The notes under the pieces are model-generated. The model was given only the letters and a program-made list of their open reading frames with translations, had not been told where the DNA came from and searched no databases. 64,000 bases of DNA, taken from Verrucomicrobiota bacterium (GTDB lineage: Bacteria; Verrucomicrobiota; Verrucomicrobiia; Chthoniobacterales; SZAS-18). Position 1 is the stretch's first letter. Every line of letters starts with the position of its first letter. Position numbers and translations under genes: made by a program. Below, piece by piece: positions 25,187-35,600 of this stretch. Location of the stretch: contig JAFEGM010000016.1 of NCBI GenBank assembly GCA_018240025.1, positions 16,876-80,875 on the forward strand, read 5' to 3'.

Positions 25187-25611
25187 GATCCGCGGGTCAG
25201 ATAGAAGGAGATGGTCCGCGTCAGCAGTCGGTCGCCGCCGTCGCTCCATTCCACCGTCAGATCGATCTGATTCAGTCCGCCGAGGACCGCGCCGTCCTCA
25301 TTCTTCAACTGCAGGGCGGTGCGACGCTCGATGATGCTCAGTCCCTCGAAGGCGCCCGTGAGTTTGCGCTTCTTGTAGTCGTCCGGCATGGCCGGATTGG
25401 CCTGGATCTCCAGCATCCGATTCTCCAGCGCGAGCCGGGCGCGTTCGCTGTCGGCCCGAAGCTTCTGCGCGCTGACGCAGTCCATCATCGCTTTCCCCAG
25501 GGCAAGCACGCCGAGCGAGAATATTCCGACCGCCACCATGATCTCGAGCAGCAGAAAGCCTCCGCGTTTTGCTCGGGAGTTCGCACGATGCCGGAGAGAG
25601 CGCGTCTTCAT
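25183..25611 (-). CDS. gspI: GspI-like minor pseudopilin
   Basis: A 142-residue pseudopilin with the prepilin signal RGG-FLLLEIMVAVGIFSLGVL and Glu5. It is followed by a GspI-like helix (RADSERARLALENRMLEIQA) and a small beta domain ending LTVEWSDGGDRLLTRTISF. Start ATG 25611 overlaps the gspH stop by four bases. GspI is the core of the tip complex. Confidence 0.87.
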   Translation of the reverse strand: MKTRSLRHRANSRAKRGGFLLLEIMVAVGIFSLGVLALGKAMMDCVSAQKLRADSERARLALENRMLEIQANPAMPDDYKKRKLTGAFEGLSIIERRTALQLKNEDGAVLGGLNQIDLTVEWSDGGDRLLTRTISFYLTRGS

Positions 25612-26096
25612 TTTGCCAGGAACGAGAGAATGCGTCGGCGTCCAGCGAGCGCGGAGTAGGAAACCGTCCACGTCCCCGAATCCCCGGCATAACTGACCTC
25701 CGCGGGCTCGCAGGTGCCGTTCGCCCAGAACGTCCACTCCGCGGCGGGGTTCTTCTCCAGCGAGGCCTTGGGGAAGAAGTTGTAAGTCTGCGCGTCGCCG
25801 GGCGTGAACGTCTTCAGCGGCTCGGCGTCGGGATCGTTCACCAAGCCATCGGGCAGGACGACCATTTCCTTCTTCTTCCACACGATGATCAACGTGCGCT
25901 GCTCACTCACAGCCTGCTCGCGCACCCCGGTGACGAACTCGTCGAAGGTGTCGAGCGTCTTCTGGAGCTTGCCGCTGGCAAAGATGCCGTCGACTGCCGG
26001 CACCGCCAGCGCCAGCAGGAGCATGATGAGGGCGATGACCACGACCAACTCGAGGAGCGTGAAACCGCGCTGACGCTGGGGAAAAACGGAACTCAA
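25608..26096 (-). CDS. gspH: GspH-like pseudopilin
   Basis: A prepilin-type protein of about 162 residues. The cleavage site and helix RG-FTLLELVVVIALIMLLLAL begins near residue 11 of the chosen frame, with Glu5. A C-terminal beta domain follows (TLIIVWKKKEMVVLPDGLV). No ATG precedes the prepilin signal in frame; TTG 26096 is the nearest candidate, so the true start is uncertain. It is first in the gspH-I-J-K-L-M operon and divergent from the clpX-like gene, with a promoter expected in 26097-26217. The major pseudopilin GspG is not in the window. Confidence 0.8.
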   Translation of the reverse strand: MSSVFPQRQRGFTLLELVVVIALIMLLLALAVPAVDGIFASGKLQKTLDTFDEFVTGVREQAVSEQRTLIIVWKKKEMVVLPDGLVNDPDAEPLKTFTPGDAQTYNFFPKASLEKNPAAEWTFWANGTCEPAEVSYAGDSGTWTVSYSALAGRRRILSFLAK

Positions 26097-26217
26097 GGTC
26101 GGACGCCGGATGCGCGTGAAGAGGACGATGCGACGCTTTCTGTATTTTTCAAACGCGGTCGCGGGCGGCTGCGTCACACCGGTTGTCAGCCGCAGTCGGT
26201 GCGGGAGATTGCGCGCG

Positions 26218-27798
26218 ATGAGCGACAAGTCCCTGCCCACGCCCGACGAGCTGCAGCGCAAGCTTTCCGAATTCATGCGGCAGCAGTTCGGCGACAAGGT
26301 GAATCTTCACGCCGCGCCCGTCTCGGCGCCGCAGGATGCCGGGGACGAAGTTTCGTCGTCGGGCGGTCCGGAGAATTCGCCCTTCGCCTTCCACTACCGG
26401 CCCCGCGACATTAAGGCCCATCTCGATCGTTTCGTTATCCGCCAGGACGAGGCCAAGAAGGTCCTCTCGGTGGCGATTTGCGATCACTACAACCACATCC
26501 GGGCGTTGCGCGCGGCTGAGGAAAAGGGCGGCGACGCGCCCAAGCTCGAATACGCCAAGCAGAACGTGATCCTGCTGGGGCCGACGGGCGTGGGAAAGAC
26601 GTACCTGGTGAAGCATGTCGCCGAGCTCATCGGCGTGCCCTTCGTGAAGGCCGATGCCACCAAGTTCAGCGAAACCGGCTATGTCGGCGGTGACGTCGAC
26701 GACTTGGTGCGCGATCTCGTGCGCAGGGCGGACGGCGATGTCGAACTGGCGCAATACGGCATCATCTACCTGGACGAGATCGACAAAATCGCGGGCGCTT
26801 CGAACCTCGCCGGCGGACGAGACGTGAGCGGTCGCGGCGTGCAGACCACGCTGCTCAAGCTCATGGAGGAGACGGAGGTGGCCGTGCGCAGTCCCATGGA
26901 CATGCAGGGCCAGATCCAGGCTGTCATGGAAATGCAGCGCGGCGGCAAGCCCAAGCGCGAGAGCATCAACACCCGCAACATCCTCTTCATCGTGAGCGGC
27001 GCGTTCAGCGGATTGAAGGAGCGGGTCGCCCGGCGATTGAAACAAAGCGCGCTGGGATTCGGCGCGGCGCGCACTCGGCGGCCAGAGGATTTTACCGAGG
27101 CGGAGATCTTCGCCGAGGTCACGACGCGCGATTTCGTCGACTACGGCTTCGAGCCCGAGTTTATCGGCCGTCTGCCCGTGCGGGTCTTTTGCCAGCAGCT
27201 GCACGCCGACGATCTCTACGAGATCCTGCAACGCTCCGAAGGCAGCTTGCTGCGCCAGTACGAGCGCTCTTTTGCGGCCTATGGCATTCGCACCCGCTTC
27301 ACCGAGGATGCAATGCGCGAGATCGCCCGGCGGGCCGAAGGCGAGGGCACCGGTGCGCGGGGACTCTCGACAGTTTGCGAGCGCCTCCTGCGCGATTTCC
27401 AGTTCGAGCTGCCGGGCTCGGGCACGGAAGAGTTCGTCATCGATGCCGCGCTGCTGGCCGATCCGCGCTCCGCGCTGCAGCGCCTGCTGGCGGAAGGCCA
27501 GCAACGGCTGGATGCGCTGCTGGCCGTCGAGGCCGACGAGTTCGCGCAGGAGTTCAGCCAGCGCTTCGGCGTAGAGTTGAAATTCGAGCAGGCTGCCCGG
27601 GCCGCGCTGGTGGCTCGCTCGCGGCGCGAAAATTTGAGCCTGCGTGTGGTCTGCGAGAAGCTGTTCAAGGACTATCAGTTTGGACTTACGCTGATCCAGA
27701 AGAACACCGGCCGCAGCCAGTTCGAGCTGCCAGCCGCCGCCATCGACGATCCGGACAAGTATCTCAGCGAATTGGTGGTCGAATCTTACCGGAAGTGA
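26218..27798 (+). CDS. clpX: ClpX-like AAA+ unfoldase without zinc finger and with duplicated C-terminal domain
   Basis: A 526-residue AAA+ ATPase, about 100 residues longer than E. coli ClpX. The N-terminal four-Cys zinc domain is replaced by a 55-residue Cys-free segment. Walker A is GPTGVGKT (121-128), the pore loop GYVG (154-157), Walker B IIYLDEID (182-189), a ClpP-docking-type LGF loop (279-281) and sensor II GAR (379-381). Residues 330-425 are the normal small domain. Residues 430-526 look like a second, divergent copy (FEQAARAALVARSRR, then VVCEKLFKDYQFGL) that lacks the GAR motif. ATG 26218 is used. The substrate and ClpP partnership are inferred; no clpP is nearby. Confidence 0.85.
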   Translation: MSDKSLPTPDELQRKLSEFMRQQFGDKVNLHAAPVSAPQDAGDEVSSSGGPENSPFAFHYRPRDIKAHLDRFVIRQDEAKKVLSVAICDHYNHIRALRAAEEKGGDAPKLEYAKQNVILLGPTGVGKTYLVKHVAELIGVPFVKADATKFSETGYVGGDVDDLVRDLVRRADGDVELAQYGIIYLDEIDKIAGASNLAGGRDVSGRGVQTTLLKLMEETEVAVRSPMDMQGQIQAVMEMQRGGKPKRESINTRNILFIVSGAFSGLKERVARRLKQSALGFGAARTRRPEDFTEAEIFAEVTTRDFVDYGFEPEFIGRLPVRVFCQQLHADDLYEILQRSEGSLLRQYERSFAAYGIRTRFTEDAMREIARRAEGEGTGARGLSTVCERLLRDFQFELPGSGTEEFVIDAALLADPRSALQRLLAEGQQRLDALLAVEADEFAQEFSQRFGVELKFEQAARAALVARSRRENLSLRVVCEKLFKDYQFGLTLIQKNTGRSQFELPAAAIDDPDKYLSELVVESYRK

Positions 27799-27922
27799 GC
27801 CCTCGGGTCGCGCGAGGCGCGGCCGACGAGCTCCAAATTCCGGCTCGAATTCCCGGGCGGGGCGTCGAAGCTGGCGGCCCCTCGGCGCGCCCCCCGCGTG
27901 TCGACGGTCTCCCGCCCCCGGC

Positions 27923-28834
27923 ATGAACTACCAGCAGCTGCTCGACGAGATCGCTTCCGAAGTCCGTCCCTTCCTCGGTCAGGGCAAGGTGGCCGACTAC
28001 ATCCCAGCCCTTGCCCGCGTGCCTGGCGGCCAATTCGGCATGGCCCTGGCCACGGTGGAAGGCGAAGTCTTCGGGACCGGCGACTGGCAGACGCCCTTCT
28101 CGGTGCAGAGCGTGACGAAGGTCTTCACCCTCGCGCTGGTGTTGGCGGCCGAGGGCGACGCGCTCTGGCGGCGCGTCGGGCGCGAGCCCTCGGGTAACCC
28201 GTTCAACTCCCTCGTGCAGCTCGAGTACGAGAAGGGCATTCCGCGGAATCCCTTCATCAATGCAGGCGCGTTGGTCGTGACCGACCGCCTGTTGACCCAG
28301 ACCGGCGATGCCTTCGGCGCGCTGCGCGACTTCCTCCGCGCGGAAGCCGGCAGCGCGGGAATCGACGCCGATCCGGAGGTCGCCCGCTCCGAGCGCGAAC
28401 ATGGGCACCGGAATGCGGCGCTGGCGCATTTCCTGGCCAGTTGCCGCAATCTCGAAAACGACGTCGACGTCGTCTTGGACCACTATTTCCGGCAATGTGC
28501 CCTGCGCATGCACTGCGGTGAACTGGCCCGCGCCACGCTCTTTCTCGCGCGGCACGGCCTGCGCGCCGACGGGCGTCGCTTCTTCAGCCGGAGCGAGGCC
28601 AAGCGGATGAATGCGGTCATGCTCACCTGCGGCACGTATGATGCCGCCGGCGATTTCGCCTACCGCGTCGGCCTGCCCGGCAAGAGCGGGGTCGGCGGCG
28701 GCATCGTTGCGGTCATTCCCGGCCGCTGCGCGCTCTGCGTCTGGGGCCCGGAGCTCGACCGCAGCGGCAACTCCGTCGCGGGCGTCGAGGCGCTGGATCG
28801 CTTCACGACGCGCACGGGGTGGTCGGTGTTCTAG
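27923..28834 (+). CDS. glsA: Glutaminase
   Basis: A 303-residue GlsA-type glutaminase converting glutamine to glutamate and ammonia. It has the serine-hydrolase/beta-lactamase-like fold, with the catalytic S-V-T-K tetrad in FSVQSVTKVF, the block GNPFNSLVQLEYEKGIPRNP, FINAGALVV, and the C-terminal GLPGKSGVGGGIVAVIPGR. Length is normal. It follows the clpX-like gene by 124 bases with no obvious terminator between. Confidence 0.95.
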   Translation: MNYQQLLDEIASEVRPFLGQGKVADYIPALARVPGGQFGMALATVEGEVFGTGDWQTPFSVQSVTKVFTLALVLAAEGDALWRRVGREPSGNPFNSLVQLEYEKGIPRNPFINAGALVVTDRLLTQTGDAFGALRDFLRAEAGSAGIDADPEVARSEREHGHRNAALAHFLASCRNLENDVDVVLDHYFRQCALRMHCGELARATLFLARHGLRADGRRFFSRSEAKRMNAVMLTCGTYDAAGDFAYRVGLPGKSGVGGGIVAVIPGRCALCVWGPELDRSGNSVAGVEALDRFTTRTGWSVF

Positions 28835-28852
28835 GCAAAGCGATAGCGCGTA

Positions 28853-29890
28853 CTACTCGCCGTCCTTGTCGTCCTTCTTCCGAAATACGTCCTTGAAGAG
28901 CTGGCCGGCGCCGCTGGCGGCGTCGCGCACGCGTTTGCCGATCTCCTCGAAGGACTCTTTCACGGCTTCACGCGAGGCGTCCCACTGGGCTTTGTAGGAT
29001 TCGCCGGCATCCTTCACGTCGTCGGTCAGGTCCGGTTCCTCGGGTCGGCCGGTGGGGAAATCGCCCGCGAGGATCTTCTGATAGTCTCCGCCCTCGGCCC
29101 ACTTCCGGAGTTCCTCGAGGCGGAGGACGGCGAACGGGTGCGTTTGATTGAGCAGATTGAGCACCTTGAAGGCGCGGTCGAGCAGATGATCGGCCCCGGC
29201 GTACTCGGCGGCCTGGAGGCGGAATTCGTCCAGGTTCATCTGCTCGAGATCGGTCCCGCCGGCGAGGCGCATGAGCGTGCGCTGCGAGACCTCGAGCGAT
29301 TGCGTGGCGAGCAGTCCGGCGCGGTCGGCTGAGAGCTCGCTCTTGCGGTCCCACTCCCGCAGCGCCAGCACGAGCGCGGTGAGCGCCAGGCCCGACAACG
29401 GCACGGAGAGCGCGAAGACCGAGAAGCGCAGGAGCAGCGCGAGCAGGGTCTTGTAGAGCACGTGGCCGGAGAGGATGTGGCCGAGTTCGTGCGCGTAGAT
29501 GCCGGCGAGTTCGTCATCGTCGCGGATCGATTCGACCAGCGAGCTGTGCAGGACGACGAACGGTTTCTTCCAGCCGACCGCGCCGGCGTTCAGGAATGGC
29601 GACTGCGCGACAAAGATCTCCGGGTCCTGCTCGGCCGGCACGCCGAAGATGCCGTTGACCTGCTGGGCGATGCCGTAAACGCGCGGAAACTGCCGCGGGC
29701 CGACCCGCACCGCGGAGGCCAGGTGCATCAGGCGGATCGACCGCTCCATCGTCTCGCCGAGGAGCACGCGGATGGCGACATCGAGGCCGGGAACGCGGCG
29801 CAGCGCGTTGAGCGCGGCCCGATCAGCCGGATGCTCCCAGGCGCGCGGGGAAATGAGAGGGAAGGTCTTCTTGGCGGGTGTGAGTTCCAT
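28853..29890 (-). CDS. M48-family zinc metalloprotease
   Basis: A 345-residue protein with the zincin motif HELGHILSGHVL and the downstream third ligand region SELSADRAGLLA. Two hydrophobic stretches after the active site (LLALLLRFSVFALSVPLSGL and following) suggest membrane anchoring. The C-terminal 70 residues are charged and helical (EAVKESFEEIGKRVRDAAS). M48 enzymes of this type act in envelope protein quality control. Start at ATG 29890; the frame extends upstream but into low-quality sequence. It lies 119 bases after the coiled-coil protein gene on the same strand. Confidence 0.88.
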   Translation of the reverse strand: MELTPAKKTFPLISPRAWEHPADRAALNALRRVPGLDVAIRVLLGETMERSIRLMHLASAVRVGPRQFPRVYGIAQQVNGIFGVPAEQDPEIFVAQSPFLNAGAVGWKKPFVVLHSSLVESIRDDDELAGIYAHELGHILSGHVLYKTLLALLLRFSVFALSVPLSGLALTALVLALREWDRKSELSADRAGLLATQSLEVSQRTLMRLAGGTDLEQMNLDEFRLQAAEYAGADHLLDRAFKVLNLLNQTHPFAVLRLEELRKWAEGGDYQKILAGDFPTGRPEEPDLTDDVKDAGESYKAQWDASREAVKESFEEIGKRVRDAASGAGQLFKDVFRKKDDKDGE

Positions 29891-30009
29891 GGCGGGAGAG
29901 GAGCGGATGGGCAAGCGGGCTCGCGCGAAGTCGCGAAGAGAGGGAGGAGCAGGGGAAAAGAGTGGGTCTGGCGTCGGGACGAAGCTGAAGTGTGAGACGC
30001 TGCTGGAGG

Positions 30010-31665
30010 TCACTCCTTCGGCCGGATGGACTCGAAGTAGCGCTTCACCGTTCGGCGCGCTCCGATGGGAATGCGTTCCTGCTCGATCGCCTCTTGCGCG
30101 GCCGGGGCCATGGCATCGTAGAGCTCACGATACTTCCGCGTCGCCTCGCCGGCGCCGCCGGGCGCGGCCAGAAACTCCTGCAGCGAAGCTCCGTCGCCAA
30201 GGGCCCCCTCGATCTTGGTCGCGGCGCCGGGTGTCTCCAGCGCAGCAGGCTTGTCGTCGAACAAACGTTTGCTCGTGCCGGCGTCCTTCTCCCCGCCGGG
30301 ATTTCCGCTTGCGAGGGAGTCGGCGTTCTCCTGACCCTGCCCGCCGGATTTCTGCTGGCCATTGCCGGGCTGCGGAATCTGCAGCCGCATCATGCCCTGC
30401 TGCGCCTTCCCGGTTGCATCCTGCGGGGAGCCGCCTTTCTTCATCTGCTCGAGTGCCTTGATGAGCTGCTCCAGCGATTGCTCCGTCAGGGGCTGCGGCT
30501 TGCCCTGACCCGAGGCGCCGGCTTGCGACTGCGGTTGGCCTTCGCCCTTCCGCTTGGGCTGCTGCTTCAACAGCTCAGCCAGGCGTTGCAGCAGTTGCTG
30601 CATGCGCTCGCTGCGGCCGGCCTGGGCGGCCTGGGCGGCCTGCTGCATCTGCTGGGCGATTTCGCTCTTCTGCTTCTCCGTTAAGCGCCCGGCCGGCTCC
30701 TGCATCGAGCGCGCGATGTCCTGCATTTGACGGGCCGCATCGCCGCGCTCCTTCATCCGGCGCAGCAATTCCTCCAGCTGTTTGCCGGCTTCGGCAGCAT
30801 TGCCGGAGCGGATTGCCTCGGCCGCGGAGCGCGTGCTTTCCTGGCGCGAGAGAGCGTCGGCGAGCGCGGCCAGCTCATCGGCCGAGGCCTGTGGACGACC
30901 CGCCTGTTCGCGCAGTTCGCGCAGCATCTCGGCCAGGTTCGCCATTTCCCGGCGGGTCAGTTCGGCCGCGTCGCGCTCTCGGCCTGCGCGTTCCTGCAGT
31001 CGCGCGGCGCGCTGCTGGAGCAAGTCCGCGGCCTGGGCCAGGGCCTCGTCACGCTGTTCGTCCGCGGCCTCGGCGGCGAGGTCCGCCAGCTGTTGCAGCG
31101 CGCGGGCGGAATCCTGCGCCGCCTGCGTCTCGGCTGCAGTAGGCCGGCGGTCGCGCTCGGTCGATTCGTGCAGCAACTGAAGCAGGCCCAGAAAGAGCAA
31201 AGGCGCCAGGGCCCAGAGTGCGAACCAAGGTGCGCGCAGCGGCAGGAAGCGGGCGGGTTCGACCGCGCGTGCGAACTCGGCGCATTCTTCCAGGGCATAA
31301 CGCTTCCAGCGATCCGAGTTCGCGTCGGCCTCGAAGGCGAGCGCGGTGCTGAAGCGGTCGCGTGCGCCCGCGGCGGCGTCGAGCACCGCAGCGGCGCGCT
31401 GCGCGGAGGGAAAGCTGCGGATCAGCCCATAGAGCGCGACCCCGACGAAGGCCGCGAACCCGGCGGCCAGCAGGAGGCGATCGAGCGGGGCGTGCCCGGC
31501 GAACCAGCGGATGGCTCCCGCAGCCAGCATCGCGCTCGCCCCGACCAGCAGTCCGCGTCCGAGCCATTCGGCTGCCAGGGCCAGCACGAGGCGGCGACGG
31601 GCCTCGGCCACGCGCGCATGCACGGGCTCGCCGAGAGAGAGGGTCGTCGGGTGGGCCGGGGACAT
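30010..31665 (-). CDS. Large membrane-anchored coiled-coil protein, DUF4175-like
   Basis: A 551-residue protein with two hydrophobic segments near residues 30-75 (GLLVGASAMLAAGAIRWF and LLLAAGFAAFVGVALYGLI), a third near 160 (WFALWALAPLLFLGLLQLL), and then about 300 residues of Gln/Glu/Ala-rich coiled coil. The tail, ending RRTVKRYFESIRPKE, is folded-looking. The outline resembles DUF4175-type proteins found near Bat/MoxR genes, but no such partners are here. Start ATG 31665. Envelope role suspected, function unknown. Confidence 0.65.
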   Translation of the reverse strand: MSPAHPTTLSLGEPVHARVAEARRRLVLALAAEWLGRGLLVGASAMLAAGAIRWFAGHAPLDRLLLAAGFAAFVGVALYGLIRSFPSAQRAAAVLDAAAGARDRFSTALAFEADANSDRWKRYALEECAEFARAVEPARFLPLRAPWFALWALAPLLFLGLLQLLHESTERDRRPTAAETQAAQDSARALQQLADLAAEAADEQRDEALAQAADLLQQRAARLQERAGRERDAAELTRREMANLAEMLRELREQAGRPQASADELAALADALSRQESTRSAAEAIRSGNAAEAGKQLEELLRRMKERGDAARQMQDIARSMQEPAGRLTEKQKSEIAQQMQQAAQAAQAGRSERMQQLLQRLAELLKQQPKRKGEGQPQSQAGASGQGKPQPLTEQSLEQLIKALEQMKKGGSPQDATGKAQQGMMRLQIPQPGNGQQKSGGQGQENADSLASGNPGGEKDAGTSKRLFDDKPAALETPGAATKIEGALGDGASLQEFLAAPGGAGEATRKYRELYDAMAPAAQEAIEQERIPIGARRTVKRYFESIRPKE

Positions 31666-31871
31666 CGTGCTGGGCGTTAGTCTCGACGTGCGGGCTCCGC
31701 GTTCAACCCGCCTTGCGACATTCCCGTCGGCCGTGAGCCTACTTTTCGTTTGCCGCTCGGGGGCGCGGCGGTAGCCTCCGGCACTCGGCGCGCCCCCCGT
31801 GCGCATGAGCCTTTCGCTTCGAGCGCCGCGCGAACCGCGGCTTTGCCCGAAGCCTTCCGATTTTTTCGCCG

Positions 31872-32639
31872 ATGGAGCAGCCGCTATTGATCGAACGCCA
31901 TGATGCCGCCCGCACCGTGACCCTGGTGCTGAACCGGCCCGAGAAGCGCAATGCGCTCGATCTGCCGCTGCTGCAGGCCCTCCGGGAGGCCATCGAGAAG
32001 GAAGGAACGACAGGGAGTGCGCGCGCCGTGATCCTGCGCGGCAATGGACCGGCCTTTTGTTCCGGCATGGATTTGGCGGCCACGGCCGGGGTGCCCCACG
32101 AGACCGCGGAGGCCGTGCGCGCCGTGTTGCTGGCTCTGTCCAACTGCCCGCTCGTGACGATCGCCGCCGTCGAGGGCCACGCGGTGGCGGGCGGGGCCGG
32201 TCTCGTCGCGGCCTGCGACTTTGCGGTCATGGCCGCACCGGCCAGGATAGGCTATCCGGAGGTGCGCCGTGGGCTGGTCGCCGCGCTGGTCTCGGTCTTC
32301 CTGCGCCGGCAGATTTCCGAGCGCGATGTGCGGGAGTTGCTGCTCGGGGCCGATCTCGTCAGCGCCGAGCGCGCGGGGCAGATGGGCTTGGTCAATCGCG
32401 TCGTTCCGACCCAAGCCGAGGTGCTGCCCGCCGTGGCGCAGATCGCTGCGCAAGCCGCACAGGGCGGTCCGGAGGCAATCAAGGCCACCAAACACCTGCT
32501 CCACGCTCTTCATCCTCGCTCGCTGGAAGAGGAGACGCAGATCGCACTCGATCTGCATCGCACCGCCCGCGATTCCGCTGAAGCCCGCGAGGGTGCTGCC
32601 GCCTTTCTCGAGAAACGTCCGCCCGCCTGGACCCTATGA
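31872..32639 (+). CDS. Enoyl-CoA hydratase/isomerase family protein
   Basis: A 255-residue crotonase-fold enzyme. The oxyanion-hole and substrate block GPAFCSGMDLAATAG and the core AVEGHAVAGGAGLVAACDFAV are clear. The position of the second catalytic Glu is in YPEVRRGLVAA, which carries a Glu as in methylglutaconyl-CoA-type enzymes. The exact substrate is unknown. The stop overlaps the start of the 2-oxoacid dehydrogenase fusion gene by four bases (ATGA). The pair points to branched-chain amino acid or related acyl-CoA breakdown. Confidence 0.88.
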   Translation: MEQPLLIERHDAARTVTLVLNRPEKRNALDLPLLQALREAIEKEGTTGSARAVILRGNGPAFCSGMDLAATAGVPHETAEAVRAVLLALSNCPLVTIAAVEGHAVAGGAGLVAACDFAVMAAPARIGYPEVRRGLVAALVSVFLRRQISERDVRELLLGADLVSAERAGQMGLVNRVVPTQAEVLPAVAQIAAQAAQGGPEAIKATKHLLHALHPRSLEEETQIALDLHRTARDSAEAREGAAAFLEKRPPAWTL

Positions 32640-35600
32640 CTGTCACTTCGTCCGCCGTCGCCGAACCCACCGCTCTCCCGGAGGAATCCCTCCTCACGCC
32701 GGAGCAGCAGCGCCACATCCTCACGCTCATGCTGGAGAGCCGCCACGGCGACCTCCGCCAGGAGAGCCTGAACCGCCAGGGGAAGGGGCATTTCCATGTC
32801 TCGGGCATGGGCCACGAGTGCATGGCTGTGCTCGGCGCCATGATGGGGCCGGACGACATGGCCAGCATGTACTATCGCGACCGCTCGTTCCTCATTGGGC
32901 GCGGCGTGACCACCCGGGAACTGGCGCTCGACTATTTCGCCAAGCGGGAATCGAGCACCGGCGGTCGCCAGATGCCGGCGCACGGGACGTACAAGAAGTT
33001 CGGTCTGTGGAGCGTCTCGACGCCGACGGGCGCGCAGCTTCTACCGGCCTGCGGAATGGCCTGGGGCATGCAGATGGACGGCAAGGATTCGTTCTGTGTG
33101 ACCAGCATCGGCGATGCAGCCACGCGTCAGGGTGACTTCTACGAGGCGGTTTGCTTCGCCCGTGAGCGTCTCTTGCCGGTGCTGTTCGTGGTCGAGGATA
33201 ACGGCTTTGGCATCTCCAGCCGCACGCGAAAGATCAACCCGCTGGTCATCGGCGCGCTCTCGCCCGACGACTGGCGGCAGGTCGACGGCTCGGACGTGAA
33301 CGACATGCTTTCGGCCTGCGCCGATGCGATCGAGCACCTGCGCGCGCGCCGCGGTCCGGCCTTCCTCTGGATCCGCATGGAGCGTCTCTCCAGCCACACC
33401 AGTTCGGATGACCAGAAGCTCTATCGCTCGGCCGAGGAAATGGCCACGCTCGAGAAGGGCGACCCAATTGCCCGCCTGCGGGACGAGATGATCGCGGCCG
33501 GCCATTTCACCCAAGGTGAGTACGAAGCGCTCGACCAGGAAGTGAAGGAACGCGTGCGGAAGGCCTACGCCGAGGCCGAGCGCGCGGCCGACCCGCTGGC
33601 GGAGGACCTGCAGAACGAGGTGTTCGGTGATGCTCCGGTGCCGAGCAATGAATCGGTCCTACCCCCGGGCAAGTACCGCATGGGCGACACGGTCAACCTG
33701 ACCCTGCGCACGGCACTCGAACGGGAGCCGCAGGCCGTGCTCTTCGGCCAGGACATCGAGGATCCGAAGGGCGGCGTCTTCCGTCTCACGAAGGGACTGA
33801 GCAAGGATTTCCCGGCCCGCGTGCACAATTCGCCCCTGGCCGAATCGACCATTCTTGGCGTCGCCGCGGGTCTGGCCAGCTACGGCAAGCGGCCGCTCTT
33901 CGAGCTGCAGTTCATCGACTTCATCTCTCCGGGTTGGAATCAGCTCGTGACCAACTGGTCCACGCTGCGCTGGCGCTCGGCCGGCGAGTGGAAATGTCCG
34001 GCCGTGCTCTACGCGCCGTGCGGCGCCTATCTCCCGGGCGGTTCGCTTTGGCACAGTCAGACGAACGAGGCGCAGCTGGCGCATCATCCTGGTATTCGCG
34101 TGGTCATGCCGAGCACCGCCGAAGATGCCGCTGGCTACCTCTGGAGCGGTCTGCGCGCTGAAGACCCGACCATCATCCTGCTGCCGAAACACCTGCTTTG
34201 GGTCGAGCAGCAATGCGAGCTGCCGGTGCGCGGCGTCCCGTTCGGCAAAGCCCGCCACATCGCGGCAGGCGCAGACGTCACGCTGGTCGGCTGGGGCAAC
34301 ACCGTGGAGGTCTGCACGATGGCGATGCGTGACGTGACCTGCGAGGCGAGCGCCGATTTCTTCGACCTGCGCAGCATCGTGCCGTGGGACCGCGAGGCGC
34401 TCGCCGACTCCGTCCGCCGCACCGGCCGCCTGGTCGTGGTGCAGGAGGACACCGAAAATTGCAGCGTCGGGCAGATGATCATCTCGACGCTGATGAGCGA
34501 CCCGAGCGTCTTCGCGCGGATGAAGGCGCCCCCGGCCCTGGTCAGCAAGGGGAACGTCATGATTGGCTACAATCCGATCATCGAGTTCGCAGCGCTGCCT
34601 GATGCCGAGCGGGTAGCGGCGGCCATCCGCGCCTGCATCGCCTCCGACGCCGGCGTCTTGAAAGACGAGAGCGGCCGCAAGAAGGAAGAGGGCGAACCGG
34701 CCCACATCGCCGAGGCCAAGCGCAAGGTGCTCGGCGACCTGCTTCTGCCTCCGCCGGCGGCAGCGGCGACGTCGCTGCAGGGCCAGATGGAGAAGGCCCG
34801 CGAGTCTGCGCCCGCTCCGGCTCCGACGGTTGCGGCCCCCGCGCCTGCAGCCGCTCCTGCGACCCCGGTCGAGGCCTCGGCGGGCGGCGCGGTCACGCTC
34901 AAGGTTCCGATTCTGGGCGAGGGCATTCGCGCCGCGCGCATCGTCGCGCTGCTCAAGAAACCGGGCGAGAAGATCAAGGCCGACGAGCCGCTCTGCGAAC
35001 TCGAGACCGACAAGGCGGTCTACCCGGTCGAGGCGAGCGGCGCGGGCGAACTCCAAAATTGGCTCGTGGCCATCGGCGACAGCGTCGAGATCGGCAGTCC
35101 GCTGGGTACGATCCTGGCCGCCGATCCCGGCGCCTGGGGCCACAATGCCGCTGCAGGCGGTGGCGAAGGCGCGCCGGAGGTGCACAAGCCGAAGACGCCC
35201 ACCGGACCGCAGCCGGCCCTTTCGCCGGCCATCACGCGCCGGTTGGTGGGAGTCGTCCCGGTCTCCTGCTCGGTCCAGGCCCGCTTCGAGAATGTGCGCC
35301 AGGCCCGTCGCCAGTCGAAGGCGCGGGGTTCCAATGTGACGCCGTCCCTCATCGCGGCGTGGTGCATCGTGCGGGCGGTGGCCGGGCACGAGAGCTTCCG
35401 GCGCGAGCTGTTGGCCGACGACACGATTCGCCAGAACGAGGCGTTCGATCTCGGCCTGGCCGTCGCGCTCGATGGCGACCGACTCGTCACTGCGGTCATC
35501 CCGGAGGTCGCGCAGCTCAGCTGGGACGACTTCTCCAAGGCCTACGCGTTCGCCATCGACGAGGCCCGCAATGGCCGCATCCACGCGGAGATCAAGGCTC

